Shown here in pieces: positions 35,232 to 44,040 of a stretch of 64,000 bases of DNA. How positions within the stretch are numbered: the stretch's first letter is position 1; every line of letters starts with the position of its first letter. Location of the stretch: the NCBI RefSeq assembly GCF_009184545.1, contig NZ_QJOW01000002.1:62001-126000 (forward strand), given 5' to 3'. The DNA comes from Halosegnis rubeus (GTDB lineage Archaea; Halobacteriota; Halobacteria; Halobacteriales; Haloarculaceae). The notes beneath the pieces were generated by a model. That model saw only the letters and a program-made list of their open reading frames with translations, did no database searches and had not been told where the DNA came from. The translations under genes and the position numbers were made by a program.

Positions 35232-35267
35232 TTTTTGCCGACGAGCCGGAGGCTCGTCGTGCAAAAA
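35232..35267. terminator. large inverted repeat and T-run between pncB and RNase P RNA
   Basis: TTTTTGC at 35232-35238 and GCAAAAA at 35261-35267 enclose CGACGAGCC (35239-35247) and GGCTCGTCG (35251-35259). On the minus strand the five T of this repeat directly follow the RNase P RNA 3' end and probably terminate it. On the plus strand the T-runs can stop pncB transcripts. Confidence 0.6.
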
Positions 35268-35269
35268 GG

Positions 35270-35612
35270 TGCGGCTGAGGGGAGTAAGCCCCCTTCTGTT
35301 CGGTCCGGCATTCGGCTGAGCACCCGTCGCGGTCTCCGGGCTACCAATGAACGACGGGCTTGCACCGGCGAGGATTCGCCGTTCCATCGCTCCCACTCCA
35401 TCGGCGTTTTGCGGGTTAGCTTCCTTCCCTCGCGGGTCGGGTCGCGCGCATCATCACTCCGGAGTGGACGTGTCGTTGCTGTTCCAGTGCCAGCGGTCTC
35501 CCGCTCTGGACGTGTGTCCAGTCGCCTGCCCGGTCGGTGGGGGGACTTTCCTCGCCACCGGGGTCCTACTCCCGGTAAGGCGGTGGCCGGACTCCCTCTG
35601 CCATCTGCCCAT
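35270..35612 (-). ncRNA. rnpB: RNase P RNA (archaeal type A)
   Basis: On the minus strand the universal motif GAGGAAAGTC is at 35553-35544 and ACAGAAgggggCTTA at 35299-35285, the hallmarks of conserved regions I and V of RNase P RNA. The intervening sequence is GC-rich and rich in complementary helices, with GGCAGATGGC near the 5' end as in other haloarchaea. The RNA is the catalytic subunit that matures tRNA 5' ends. The 5' end is estimated from a tttagg box at about 35627-35632 and the 3' end from the T-run at 35262-35268, so both are approximate. Confidence 0.9.
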
Positions 35613-35674
35613 TTGCCCCCACCGACCCTAAACACGTTGGACCGCGCTACCGGTCCAATCGGCGTCGGCTGGGG

Positions 35675-36111
35675 GACAAGAAATCCGACAACGAAGCGCA
35701 GTGGTTCCGCGGCAATCGACTTGAAGAGCCGACGACGGAGCCGGCCTTCTACACGAACTACGGCAGCGCCGTCGACGTGAGCGCGGCCGGCGGAAGCGCC
35801 GACCTACAGGCGATTGCGACGAATCCCGACGCCTACAACGACCTCGTCTACTCGACCGTCAACACGGTCGACGCCGACGGGAACGTCGTGTCGGGCTACG
35901 GCTGGAAGGCCGGCACCTCGATGGCCGCCCCGCAGGTCGCGGGGGCCGTTGCGCTCGTGCGCTCGCTCGACCCCGACGCCAGGTCGCGGAGGTCGAACAG
36001 CTCATCCGCGACACCGCCTCCTCGGAGGATGAAGGCGAACTCTACCACGGTTCGGGCCACCTCGACCTCGAAGCGCTCGTGAAGGCAGCGAGCACGGCCA
36101 AGAAGCAGTAA
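35675..36111 (+). pseudogene. C-terminal remnant of a subtilisin-like protease
   Basis: The frame starting near 35675 encodes EAQWFRGNRLEEPTTEPAF followed by YTNYGSAVDVSAAGG and, further on, GWKAGTSMAAPQVAGAVALV. This is the serine active-site block of S8 subtilases. No N-terminal domain with the Asp and His of the triad exists upstream, because the RNase P RNA lies there. One base is missing near 35980: the frame changes from …SLDPDA to QVAEVEQLIRDTASSEDEGE… and ends at TAA 36109-36111. It is therefore a truncated and frameshifted pseudogene. Confidence 0.85.
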
Positions 36112-36142
36112 GCCTCGCGGCCAGTCGCTGACTGCTCTTTTC

Positions 36143-38731
36143 TCAGCGGAGTCGACCCAGCAGTTCGTAGTCGTGGTCGGGCGTGTACCGCCGGAACAGC
36201 AGGCTGTTCGACAGCACGGAGACGCTCGAAATCGCCATCGCGCCGGCCGCGAGCACCGGCTGAAGGAGTCCGAGCGAGGCCAGTGGGACCATCGCCGTGT
36301 TGTAGCCGAGCGCCCACACCAGATTCTGTTTGATCTTCGCGAGCGTCGCCTCGGAGATGCGGACGGCCTTCACCACGTCGACCGGATCACCGCGCATCAG
36401 CGTCACGTCGGCGGCTTCGATGGCCACGTCCGTCCCGCTCCCGAGTGCCGTGCCGACGTAGGCCACTGCGAGTGCCGGCGCGTCGTTCACGCCGTCTCCC
36501 ACCATCATCGCCCGCTTGCCCTCTGCCTGAATCGCCTCGACGGCGTCGGACTTGTCCTCGGGGAGCACCTCGGCACGGACGTTCTCGGGGTCGATGCCGA
36601 CCGCCTCGGCGACCGCGCGTGCAGTGCGTTCGTTGTCGCCGGTGAGGAGGGTCACGTCGATACCGCGCTCGCGAAGCTGGCGCACGGCATCTGCCGCGCT
36701 TGGCTTCACCGTGTCGGCGTTCGCGACGACGCCGACGACCTCTCCGGCGTGGGCGACCAACATCGCCGTCTTTCCTTCACGCTCCAGTCGCTCCATCGTC
36801 TCCAGCGCCGAGTCGGGGTCGATGCCGTTCTCGCGCAGGAGCGTCCGATTCCCGACGAGCACCTCCTCGCCGTCGACGGTCGCGACGACGCCCTGTCCGG
36901 GGACGTTCTCGAACGTCTCCGGGTCGGTCACGTCCACCCCTCGGGCCGTCGCGCCGTCGACGATGGCCTGTGCCAGCGGATGTTCGCTCCCGCGCTCGGC
37001 ACTCGCCGCGAGCCGGAGCACGTCGTCCTCGCCGAGCCGCTCGCGCGCGGTGAGTCGGCCACCGTCGGTCGCCGTTTTCTCTTTCGTGTCGTCGAGTGCG
37101 ACTACGTCGGTCAGCTCCATCTCCCCGGTCGTGAGCGTCCCCGTCTTGTCGAAGACGACCGTGTCCACGTCCTTCGCGCGTTCGAGCACGTCACCGCCCT
37201 TGAACAGGACGCCGTTTTGTGCGCCGAGCGTCGTCCCGACCATCGTTGCGGCGGGTGTTGCCAGCCCGAGCGCACAGGGGCACGCGATGAGAACCGCCGA
37301 GGCGAACACGACGACGGCGAACTCGAAGACAGAGACGGTGCCGCCGGCGACCGCCGGTCCGCCCGCGACGAGCCCCCACAGCGGGAGCGCGTCGACGAAC
37401 CCGGCCAGCGTCTCGGGGAACAGGAACCACACCACGCTCCACAGCAGGGCGTTCGCGATGACCGCCGGGACGAAGTACGCCGAGATGCGGTCGGCGAGGT
37501 TCTGGATGTCCGGCTGGCGCGATTGTGCCTCCTTCACCGTCTGGACGATCTGCTGGAGTGCGGTGTCGCTGCCGACCTTCGTCGCTTCGACGACGAGCAC
37601 GCCGTTCTCGTTGATCGTCGAGCCGACCACCTCATCGCCCGCGGACTTCTCGACGGGGACGGACTCGCCGGTCACCATCGACTCGTCGACGGCGCTTTGT
37701 CCCTCTTTCACGACGCCGTCGGTCGGAATCTGCTCGCCGGGACGAATCTTCAGCCGGTCGCCGACCTCGACCTCGTCGAGTGGCACCTCCCGCTCTGTGC
37801 CGTCATCCTCCAGCAGGGTCGCGGTGTCGGCTTCCATCTCCAGCAGGGCGCGCAGCGCCTCGCCGGCCTGTCCCTTCGAGCGCGCCTCCAGATAGTTGCC
37901 CAGCGTGATGAACACGAGGATGAACGCGGCCGTGTCGAAGTACACCTCGCCGGCCACCACGTTGAGCAGGACCGCGACCGAGTAGATGTACGCGGTCGAG
38001 GACCCCAACGCGATGAGCACGTCCATGTTCGCGCGGCGGTTGCGCACGAGCGCCCGATACGCGTTCTCGTAGAACGGCCGGCCGAGCACGATCTGGACGG
38101 GCGTCGCGAGTGCGAACGCGACCCACCCTGCCGACACCCCGAACACCTCGTCGCCGACGAGACCCAACCCCAGCAGGTGGTCGGCCATGAACACGAGCAG
38201 TGGGAGCGACAACACTGCGCCGAAGAGGGTCAATCGAAGCTGGCGGCGAATCTCGTCCTGTCTCGCTGTCTCTCTGGCATCACCGTCCGACGCCCCGTCG
38301 GCTCCCTCGCTCTCTCGGACGGGACTGTAGCCGGCCTGCTCGACGGCATCGTAGAAGGCGTCCATGCTCGCCTCGGCCGGGTTGTACGTCACCTGCGCCT
38401 CGTCCGTCGCGTAGTTCACGTCGGCCGCGACGACTCCCGCCGTCGCTTCGAGCGCCTCCTGTACCGTCTCCGAGCAGTTGGCACACGACATGTCGGTGAT
38501 GGCAACTGTCGTGGACTCGGTCACCGGCGCGTAGCCGGCGTCCTCGATCGCGTCGAATATCTCGCTCAACGAGACGCGCTCGGGGTCGTACGTCACGGAT
38601 CCTTCGTCGGTGGCGTAGTTGACGTTCGCCTCCGTCACGCCGTCGAGCGAGCCGACCGCCTCGCTGACGGTTTGTGAACAGTTCGCACAGCTCATCCCGC
38701 GGATGCTGATGTGGCTCGTCCGTTGGCTCAT
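36143..38731 (-). CDS. copA: copper-type P1B heavy-metal ATPase
   Basis: The 862-residue transporter pumps Cu(I) or a similar soft metal out of the cell. Two HMA domains at the N-terminus carry GMSCANC (about residues 12-18) and DMSCANC (about 78-84). The channel motif CPC is in [13 protein letters not shown], the phosphorylated Asp in [12 protein letters not shown], and the hinge in [14 protein letters not shown] with two GMSCANC-type sites points to copper. The start at 38731 begins [19 protein letters not shown] palindrome lies 10 bases upstream. Confidence 0.94.
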   Translation of the reverse strand: MSQRTSHISIRGMSCANCSQTVSEAVGSLDGVTEANVNYATDEGSVTYDPERVSLSEIFDAIEDAGYAPVTESTTVAITDMSCANCSETVQEALEATAGVVAADVNYATDEAQVTYNPAEASMDAFYDAVEQAGYSPVRESEGADGASDGDARETARQDEIRRQLRLTLFGAVLSLPLLVFMADHLLGLGLVGDEVFGVSAGWVAFALATPVQIVLGRPFYENAYRALVRNRRANMDVLIALGSSTAYIYSVAVLLNVVAGEVYFDTAAFILVFITLGNYLEARSKGQAGEALRALLEMEADTATLLEDDGTEREVPLDEVEVGDRLKIRPGEQIPTDGVVKEGQSAVDESMVTGESVPVEKSAGDEVVGSTINENGVLVVEATKVGSDTALQQIVQTVKEAQSRQPDIQNLADRISAYFVPAVIANALLWSVVWFLFPETLAGFVDALPLWGLVAGGPAVAGGTVSVFEFAVVVFASAVLIACPCALGLATPAATMVGTTLGAQNGVLFKGGDVLERAKDVDTVVFDKTGTLTTGEMELTDVVALDDTKEKTATDGGRLTARERLGEDDVLRLAASAERGSEHPLAQAIVDGATARGVDVTDPETFENVPGQGVVATVDGEEVLVGNRTLLRENGIDPDSALETMERLEREGKTAMLVAHAGEVVGVVANADTVKPSAADAVRQLRERGIDVTLLTGDNERTARAVAEAVGIDPENVRAEVLPEDKSDAVEAIQAEGKRAMMVGDGVNDAPALAVAYVGTALGSGTDVAIEAADVTLMRGDPVDVVKAVRISEATLAKIKQNLVWALGYNTAMVPLASLGLLQPVLAAGAMAISSVSVLSNSLLFRRYTPDHDYELLGRLR

Positions 38732-38740
38732 TGTCTCTAT

Positions 38741-38755
38741 GTACGCACTCCGTAC
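38741..38755 (-). promoter_or_regulatory. palindrome in the copA promoter
   Basis: GTACG (38741-38745) and CGTAC (38751-38755) form an inverted repeat with a five-base spacer, 10-24 bases upstream of the copA start codon. Its position at the expected transcription start fits a metal-responsive repressor site. No regulator gene is adjacent. Confidence 0.35.
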
Positions 38756-39103
38756 TTACCGGGTTTCCCCTTTCGAACCCTCGCTATCCGTGGCTCGAAA
38801 CGTACGAATCCAAAGTAACGCTCCCGGGCAAACCGTACGGCGTGACCCTTCGCTCGGGCTGTGGTCTCTGTGGCGTCTCTGATCTTCTCTCTCGCTCGAA
38901 TTACACCTGTGAACGGTGTGATTTGGATTTGAAAGCTCGAGGGCTCGTGAACTTACAATATCGAACAAGCCGACTGTTTTCTTCCATCCTTGACCTCGGA
39001 TTGACGCGACGAAACTGAATTTGATATTGCGGTATGTGATTTATAAATTGACCATCGACGGATCCCTACGCGACACAGGGTCTGTCGAAAAACGGTGTGT
39101 CGG
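38756..39103. other. intergenic region between copA and rio2
   Basis: About 350 bases, AT-richer than its surroundings. A plus-strand frame covers 38731-39018 and encodes two CxxC pairs (CGLCG and CERC, 17 residues apart) that could be a zinc ribbon remnant. Its codons (TTA, CAA, CGA, ACA) are unlike local genes and no start fits, so I do not call a gene. One copy of the 29-base motif described below lies at 39016-39044. Confidence 0.4.
39016..39044 (+). repeat. 29-base dispersed motif, copy 1
   Basis: This copy begins tgaatttgatattgc and ends tgatttat. It matches 26 of 29 positions of the copy at 41899-41927 in the same orientation. It lies between the copA start and the rio2 end, so the gene it serves, if any, is unclear. 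Confidence 0.6.
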
Positions 39104-40009
39104 CTACGCGAGCAGGCGGATTCCGTCGAAGTTGCCGTCGCGCAGCGTCGCAGCGAGGTGTTCGGTATCGATTTCGGGCGTCTCGCCCGGATACTTCCGC
39201 TGGAAGTAGCCGAGGACGTTGTCACAGTCGCGTTCGAGAAACTCCTCGGCGTTCTCGTGGTCGGTCGGGACGGCCTGTGGCCAGTCGAACACCGTCACGC
39301 CATCGCTGGCGACGAAGACGTTGTACTCGGACATGTCGGCGTGGACGTACCCCTGCCGGTAGGATTCGGCCATCTCGTCGAGAATCAGGTCGAGGACGCC
39401 GACGGCCTGTTCCGGGTCGAGTTTCGCCTTCGACAGCTCCACGCCGTCGAGCTTCTCCATCACGAGCGCGTGGCGGCTCTGCCCCACGGGCTGTGGGACC
39501 GACACCTCGGGGTAGACCCCGCGCAGCGCCTCGTGTTCTCGTTCGGCCGCCTTCCGTGCGGTGTAGAACCACGAGATGTGGTTGTTGTCGGCCGTGTACT
39601 CGCGTTCGCGATTCACCTCGCGGAAGTTCGTGTACCCCTCGCGGTGGAACTTCAGAGCCAGCGGCTTGTACGAACGCGCCTCGTACACGTCCGACTCCTT
39701 GCCCACGCCGAGTGGTGCACCGACGCCCTCGATGGTCTCTCGTTCGGAGAAGGTGCGAAGCGCAAGCGCGTCGTACCCCTCGAAAGTGAGCCGAAAGCCG
39801 GTGTACTGGATGGTTTTGCGCTCTATGAGTTCGCGCTGTTCACACCGGTCGAGCCGGTACTCCATCTCCTCGCCGTCGAGCCGCGAGAACTCCGCGATCT
39901 TCCCGCGTGCGACCCACCGCGAGAACCGCATTCCCTGTTCGAGCCCGGACAGCAGATAGAAGTCCTCCGGCTCTAACTCCGCCATCAGCGGAGCAACGTT
40001 CTGGACCAT
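39104..40009 (-). CDS. rio2: Rio2 serine/threonine protein kinase
   Basis: The 301-residue atypical kinase acts in maturation of the small ribosomal subunit. The N-terminal 90 residues form a winged helix (YLLSGLEQGMRFSRWVARGKIAEFSRL), specific to Rio2. Then come the nucleotide loop GVGKESDVYEA, the catalytic HADMSEYNVFVA segment and the metal-binding FDWPQA. The ATG at 40009 gives MVQNVAPLMAELEPEDFYLL. The divergent SDR gene lies across a region holding motif copy 3. Confidence 0.93.
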   Translation of the reverse strand: MVQNVAPLMAELEPEDFYLLSGLEQGMRFSRWVARGKIAEFSRLDGEEMEYRLDRCEQRELIERKTIQYTGFRLTFEGYDALALRTFSERETIEGVGAPLGVGKESDVYEARSYKPLALKFHREGYTNFREVNREREYTADNNHISWFYTARKAAEREHEALRGVYPEVSVPQPVGQSRHALVMEKLDGVELSKAKLDPEQAVGVLDLILDEMAESYRQGYVHADMSEYNVFVASDGVTVFDWPQAVPTDHENAEEFLERDCDNVLGYFQRKYPGETPEIDTEHLAATLRDGNFDGIRLLA

Positions 40010-40062
40010 ACGGCCTGCTACCCTCCGGAGACGCAAAAGGCACTCGTGGTTGTCTGTACACG

Positions 40063-40091
40063 GTAAATGGTATACTGCGATATCGAATCGG
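40063..40091 (-). repeat. 29-base dispersed motif, copy 3 (inverted, diverged)
   Basis: On the minus strand this sequence matches about 20 of 29 positions of the 41899 copy, including the core CGATATCGCAGTATACC-like block. It lies between the divergent rio2 and SDR genes, about 80-105 bases before the SDR start. Confidence 0.4.
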
Positions 40092-40169
40092 GGGTTCAGC
40101 ACGAATGGACGGACTGACGACCCCATGGTCGAGGAAACAGTCTTGTGGGCGGCCGAGCCACGTTCGGTC

Positions 40170-40937
40170 ATGACACTCGAAATGTTCTCACTGGCTGGGT
40201 CGGTCGCGGTGGTCACGGGCGGGAGCCGTGGTATCGGCGAGGCAATCGCCGTCGCGATGGCGGACGCCGGTGCGGCCGTCGTCCCGGTCGCCCGCAGCGA
40301 GGATGCCCTCGGCACGACCGTCGACCGCATCCACGACGCCGGCGGCGAGGCCGTCGCCTGTGTCGGCGACGTGACCGACGAAGCAGACATCGAGCGCGTA
40401 TTCGACACGGCGGAACGAGAGTTCGGTCCCGTCGACACGCTCGTCAACAACGCGGGGACGAACCCCTTCTTCGGGGACGCGACTGACCTCGACACCGAGA
40501 CGTGGGAACACATCATGGACGTGAACGCGACGGGCACCTTCCGGTGTACCCGCGAGTTCGCGACTCGCGTGACCGACCGCGACGGTGAGGGGTCGGTCAC
40601 CAACATCGGTAGCGTCGGCAGCGTCGTCGGATTACCGTCGCAGGCCCCGTACACGGCCTCGAAGCACGCTATCGCGGGGATGACGAAGACGCTCGCTGCC
40701 GATTGGGCCCCCGACGTTCGGGTCAACTGCCTCGCGCCCGGATACGTCATCACGGAGTTCACCGAGGGCGTCCGGGGGAACGACGAGATTCGCGAGGAAC
40801 TGCTCGACGGGATTCCGGCGAGCAGATTCGCTGAACCCGAGGAGATTGCCGGCACCGCGGTCTATCTGGCGAGCGACGCCGCGGGCTACGTCACCGGCGA
40901 GGTCCACGTCGTCGACGGTGGTCTCGCCGCGATCTAA
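40170..40937 (+). CDS. short-chain dehydrogenase/reductase (FabG-like)
   Basis: In the 255-residue Rossmann enzyme TGGSRGIGEAIA is near residue 14, NNAGT near 92, a serine in NIGSVGSV and YTASKHAIAGMTK at about 157-169 form the active site. The C-terminal GTAVYLASDAAGYVTGEVHVVDGG is classical. Its acceptor is unknown. The ATG at 40170 gives a normal-length SDR; an in-frame ATG at 40125 is possible. Its stop overlaps that of the convergent hydrolase. Confidence 0.9.
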   Translation: MTLEMFSLAGSVAVVTGGSRGIGEAIAVAMADAGAAVVPVARSEDALGTTVDRIHDAGGEAVACVGDVTDEADIERVFDTAEREFGPVDTLVNNAGTNPFFGDATDLDTETWEHIMDVNATGTFRCTREFATRVTDRDGEGSVTNIGSVGSVVGLPSQAPYTASKHAIAGMTKTLAADWAPDVRVNCLAPGYVITEFTEGVRGNDEIREELLDGIPASRFAEPEEIAGTAVYLASDAAGYVTGEVHVVDGGLAAI

Positions 40938-41854
40938 TCCACGATTCGGTCGGCGACGGCGTCCATCGCCTCGTCCGCGACGGCGACCCCGTCAGTCAGC
41001 GAGAGGAAGCCGTGACACATCGACGGGTAGTGTTGGTGTGTCGTGTCGACTCCGGTGGCGTCGAGCGTCTCGGCGTACGCGACCCCCTCGTCGCGGAGCG
41101 GGTCGTGGCCGGCGGTGACGACCGTTGTCGTCGGAAGCCCCGACTGGTCGCCACGGAGCGGCGCGACGTACGGGTTCGCGCGGTCGACCGGTGAGCGGAG
41201 ATACGCCTCCCAGAAGTGCTCGATTGCGCCCCGCGAGAGCAGCGGTCCCGACTCGTTTTCGGTGTACGAGTCGCGCGTCCGGTCGTCGTCGATCATCGGA
41301 TACAGCAGAGTCTGACGGTCCGGCGTCGGGATATCGCCGTCGCGACAGAAGCGAGCGACGCCGGTCGCGAGGTTCCCGCCGGCGCTCGTCCCCGCGACGC
41401 TCACGCGCGTGCGGTCGCCCCCGAAGGCGTCGACGTTGTCACGCGCCCACGCGTACGCGCTGATGCAGTCGTCAAGGCCCGACGGAAACGGGTGTTCGGG
41501 CGCGAGTCGGTAATCGACGGCCAGCACGACGGCCGGCGTCCGGACTGCGATATCTCGGCAGATGTCTTCGACGGAGTCCAGCGAGCCGAGCGCCCACAGG
41601 CCGCCGTGATAGAAGACGACCGTCGGAAGTTCGCCGCCGACGGCCGGGCGGACGGCGCGTATCGGGACTGCGCCGTGAGGACCGTCGATTTCGACGTCGC
41701 GCGTGTATCTGACCGCCGTGTCTCGGTCGGGGGCGAACACGTCATCCTCCAGTTCGCGCGCGCTCTCGACCGAGAGGGTGTGCCAGTCGGGGACGCCGGT
41801 CGCCGCGAATGCGTCGACAATCGTCGCAAGATCGCTGTCTAGCGGTTCGCTCAT
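40934..41854 (-). CDS. alpha/beta hydrolase with HGGxW oxyanion motif
   Basis: In the 306-residue enzyme of the hormone-sensitive-lipase type, the oxyanion motif is YHGGLW at about residues 81-86, the nucleophile elbow GTSAGGN at about 152-158, and an Asp and His follow in GHDPL and CHGFLSL. HSL esterases have HGG(G/A), while yeast-type kynurenine formamidase has HGGxW. Because kynureninase is encoded divergently 118 bases away, arylformamidase is a reasonable alternative to a general esterase. Neither is shown by sequence alone. Confidence 0.85.
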   Translation of the reverse strand: MSEPLDSDLATIVDAFAATGVPDWHTLSVESARELEDDVFAPDRDTAVRYTRDVEIDGPHGAVPIRAVRPAVGGELPTVVFYHGGLWALGSLDSVEDICRDIAVRTPAVVLAVDYRLAPEHPFPSGLDDCISAYAWARDNVDAFGGDRTRVSVAGTSAGGNLATGVARFCRDGDIPTPDRQTLLYPMIDDDRTRDSYTENESGPLLSRGAIEHFWEAYLRSPVDRANPYVAPLRGDQSGLPTTTVVTAGHDPLRDEGVAYAETLDATGVDTTHQHYPSMCHGFLSLTDGVAVADEAMDAVADRIVD

Positions 41855-41898
41855 GCGACAGCGTCGCCCGACACGCCCCTCAAACTTCGGGGTGGAGA

Positions 41899-41927
41899 TG
41901 AATTTGATATTGCAGCATATGATTTAT
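41899..41927 (+). repeat. 29-base dispersed motif, copy 2
   Basis: Located between the divergent hydrolase and kynureninase genes, 45-75 bases from both starts. It reads tgaatttgatattgc…tgatttat and overlaps the AT-rich box tttatta (41922-41928) that probably serves as the kynU TATA element. A shared operator-promoter unit is plausible. Confidence 0.55.
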
Positions 41928-41972
41928 TATCGGGTCCGAAAGACCCCTGTAGCTGGGTTTCGATGGGTGTGT

Positions 41973-43286
41973 ATGGAGACGCCATCGGTCGATATCGGCC
42001 TCGACGCGCGCCGTGAGACGGCAGCTGCCGCCGACGCCGCCGACCCGCTCGCGTCGTTCCGGGAGCGATTCGACGTACCGGGAACGTACATGGACGGCAA
42101 CTCGCTCGGTGCGCTGTCGACAGACGCCGAGGCGAGTCTGGACCGCGCCGTCGAGCAGTGGCGCGAGCACGCGGTCGAGGGATGGACTGATGCCCAACCG
42201 GACTGGTTCCGCTACGGCGAGCGACTCGGCGGGAAACTTGCCCCGCTCGTCGGCGCGCGCGAACAGGAAGTCGCGGTCTGTGGCTCCACGACGACGAATA
42301 TCCACACGCTCATCGCGACCTTCTACGACGCCGCAAACGGCGGAAGCGCAGCCAATGCCTCGAATCCCGGGACGATTCTCGTCAACGACCTCGACTTCCC
42401 GACCGACCACTACGCCATCCGCGCCCAGCTCCGCCAGCGCGGTCTCGACCCCGACGACCACCTCACGGTCGTCGAATCCGAAGACGGTAAGACGATTATC
42501 GCCGCCGCCATCGAGCGTGCGCTCCGCGAGCACGACGTGGACGTGCTCTTCCTCCCGAGCGTCTTCTACCGGTCCGGTCAACTGCTCGATGTCGAACGGC
42601 TGACCGACCTTGCACACGAATACGGCGCGTACGCCGGCTTCGATTTAGCCCACTCTGCGGGCGTCGTTCCCCACTCGCTGCACGATCACGGCGTCGACTT
42701 CGCCGTCTGGTGTCACTACAAGTATCTGAACGGCGGTCCCGGCGCGATAGCGGGGCTGTTCTGTCACGAGTCGAACGCCGACCTCCACCCTGCCCTCGCT
42801 GGCTGGTGGGGTCACGAGAAGCAGACGCAGTTCGAGATGCACCACGAGTTCACCCCCGCTGCGGGAGCTGGCCGCTTCCAGATCGGCACGATACCGATCC
42901 TCGCGGCCGCCCCACTCGACGGCGCGCTCGACGTGACGCTCGAGGCTGGTATCGACCGAATTCGCGAGAAATCCGTCGCACTTACCGACTACCTTATCGA
43001 CCTCGTCGGAACTCTTCCCGACTCGTTCGAGGTCGGGTCGCCCCGCGAGGCTGCTCGCCGCGGGGGCCACGTCGCAATCGAACACTCCGAGGCGTACCGA
43101 CTCACCGAGGCGCTGAAAGCTCGTGACGTGGTCGTCGACTTCCGCCCGCCGAACGTGATTCGCGTCGCGCCAGCCCCGCTGTACACTGGATTCGGTGACG
43201 TGCTCGACGTAATCGAGACGCTCCGCGAGGTCCACGAGACGCGCGCACACGAGCATTTCGACACCCACTCCGGCGGCGTCACCTGA
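41973..43286 (+). CDS. kynU: kynureninase
   Basis: The 437-residue PLP enzyme cleaves kynurenine or 3-hydroxykynurenine to (hydroxy)anthranilate and alanine. Family features include YMDGNSLGALS at about residue 45, AVCGSTTTNIHTLIATFY, LPSVFYRSGQLLDV, GFDLAHSAG and the PLP lysine in WCHYKYLNGGPGAIAG at about residues 248-263. The late WWGHEKQTQFEM and RFQIGTIPIL blocks also fit. No tryptophan dioxygenase is in view. The ATG at 41973 starts METPSVDIGLDARRETA. Confidence 0.93.
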   Translation: METPSVDIGLDARRETAAAADAADPLASFRERFDVPGTYMDGNSLGALSTDAEASLDRAVEQWREHAVEGWTDAQPDWFRYGERLGGKLAPLVGAREQEVAVCGSTTTNIHTLIATFYDAANGGSAANASNPGTILVNDLDFPTDHYAIRAQLRQRGLDPDDHLTVVESEDGKTIIAAAIERALREHDVDVLFLPSVFYRSGQLLDVERLTDLAHEYGAYAGFDLAHSAGVVPHSLHDHGVDFAVWCHYKYLNGGPGAIAGLFCHESNADLHPALAGWWGHEKQTQFEMHHEFTPAAGAGRFQIGTIPILAAAPLDGALDVTLEAGIDRIREKSVALTDYLIDLVGTLPDSFEVGSPREAARRGGHVAIEHSEAYRLTEALKARDVVVDFRPPNVIRVAPAPLYTGFGDVLDVIETLREVHETRAHEHFDTHSGGVT

Positions 43287-43354
43287 TTTCTATCTCACGT
43301 CGCGGCTTACCGACCCGCCGCAAGGTTGAATCGCGCACTTCGCGAACCGCCGGC

Positions 43355-43939
43355 ATGGACGTAGAGATACTGCTGTACGACGGCTTCGACGAGCTCGACG
43401 CGGTCGGTCCCTACGAGGTGCTGGCGAACGCAGTCGAGTACGCCGACGAAGGAGGGTCGGTTCGCATGGTCACGCTCGAGGACCGCGAGTTCGTCACCGC
43501 GAGCCACGGTCTCCGAGTCGGAAGCGACGGCGAACTCGTTGAACCGGACCTGCTGGTCGTTCCTGGCGGCGGCTGGAGCGAGTCCGGGCCGGGCGTGCGC
43601 GCAAAGTACGACGACGGCCGAATTCCCGACCGGCTCGCCACGCTCCCCGAGACGACGGACGTCGCCACCGTCTGCACCGGGGCGATGTTGGCGGCGAAGG
43701 CCGGACTCTTCCGCGAGAAAGCGACCACCCACGCCGTCGCGCGCGATGACCTCGCCGCCTCGGGGGTGGAGGTCGTGGACGCGCGCGTCGTCGACGACGG
43801 TGTCGTCTCTGCCGCGGGCGTCACCTCCGGACTCGACGCCGGCTTCTATCTCGTCGAACGCGCCTTCGGCTCCGAGATTCGCGACCGCGTCGCCCGCGAG
43901 ATGGAGTACGAACCGCGCGACGACGTACTCGTGGTATAG
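43355..43939 (+). CDS. DJ-1/PfpI family protein
   Basis: The 194-residue protein has the DJ-1 elbow cysteine in VATVCTGAMLAAKAGLF at about residue 107, a conserved acidic residue in YDGFDELDAVGPYEVL near the N-terminus, and GGGWSESGPG. The pattern resembles isonitrile-hydratase-like and AraC-associated PfpI proteins. The enzymatic role cannot be decided. It follows kynU by 68 bases in the same direction and may be cotranscribed. Confidence 0.87.
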   Translation: MDVEILLYDGFDELDAVGPYEVLANAVEYADEGGSVRMVTLEDREFVTASHGLRVGSDGELVEPDLLVVPGGGWSESGPGVRAKYDDGRIPDRLATLPETTDVATVCTGAMLAAKAGLFREKATTHAVARDDLAASGVEVVDARVVDDGVVSAAGVTSGLDAGFYLVERAFGSEIRDRVAREMEYEPRDDVLVV

Positions 43940-44040
43940 CCCCGTAACGTCGCTCTCACGGCTCTTTGCTGTCTATTCTGTGTTCGTGGCTCCCACCAGC
44001 TATCGGTAAGCGTAAACTGCATGATGCTATAGCAAAACAG

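Noticed and set aside
35156-35635. Open frames across the RNase P RNA region
   Set aside because: They coincide with the conserved RNA motifs and have no coding signature.
38731-39018. 95-codon plus-strand frame with two CxxC pairs
   Set aside because: It starts inside the copA promoter and start codon, and codon use is atypical; kept only as a possible remnant.
40039-40855. Long minus-strand extension upstream of rio2
   Set aside because: It is antisense to the SDR gene; the Rio2 N-terminus fits ATG at 40009.
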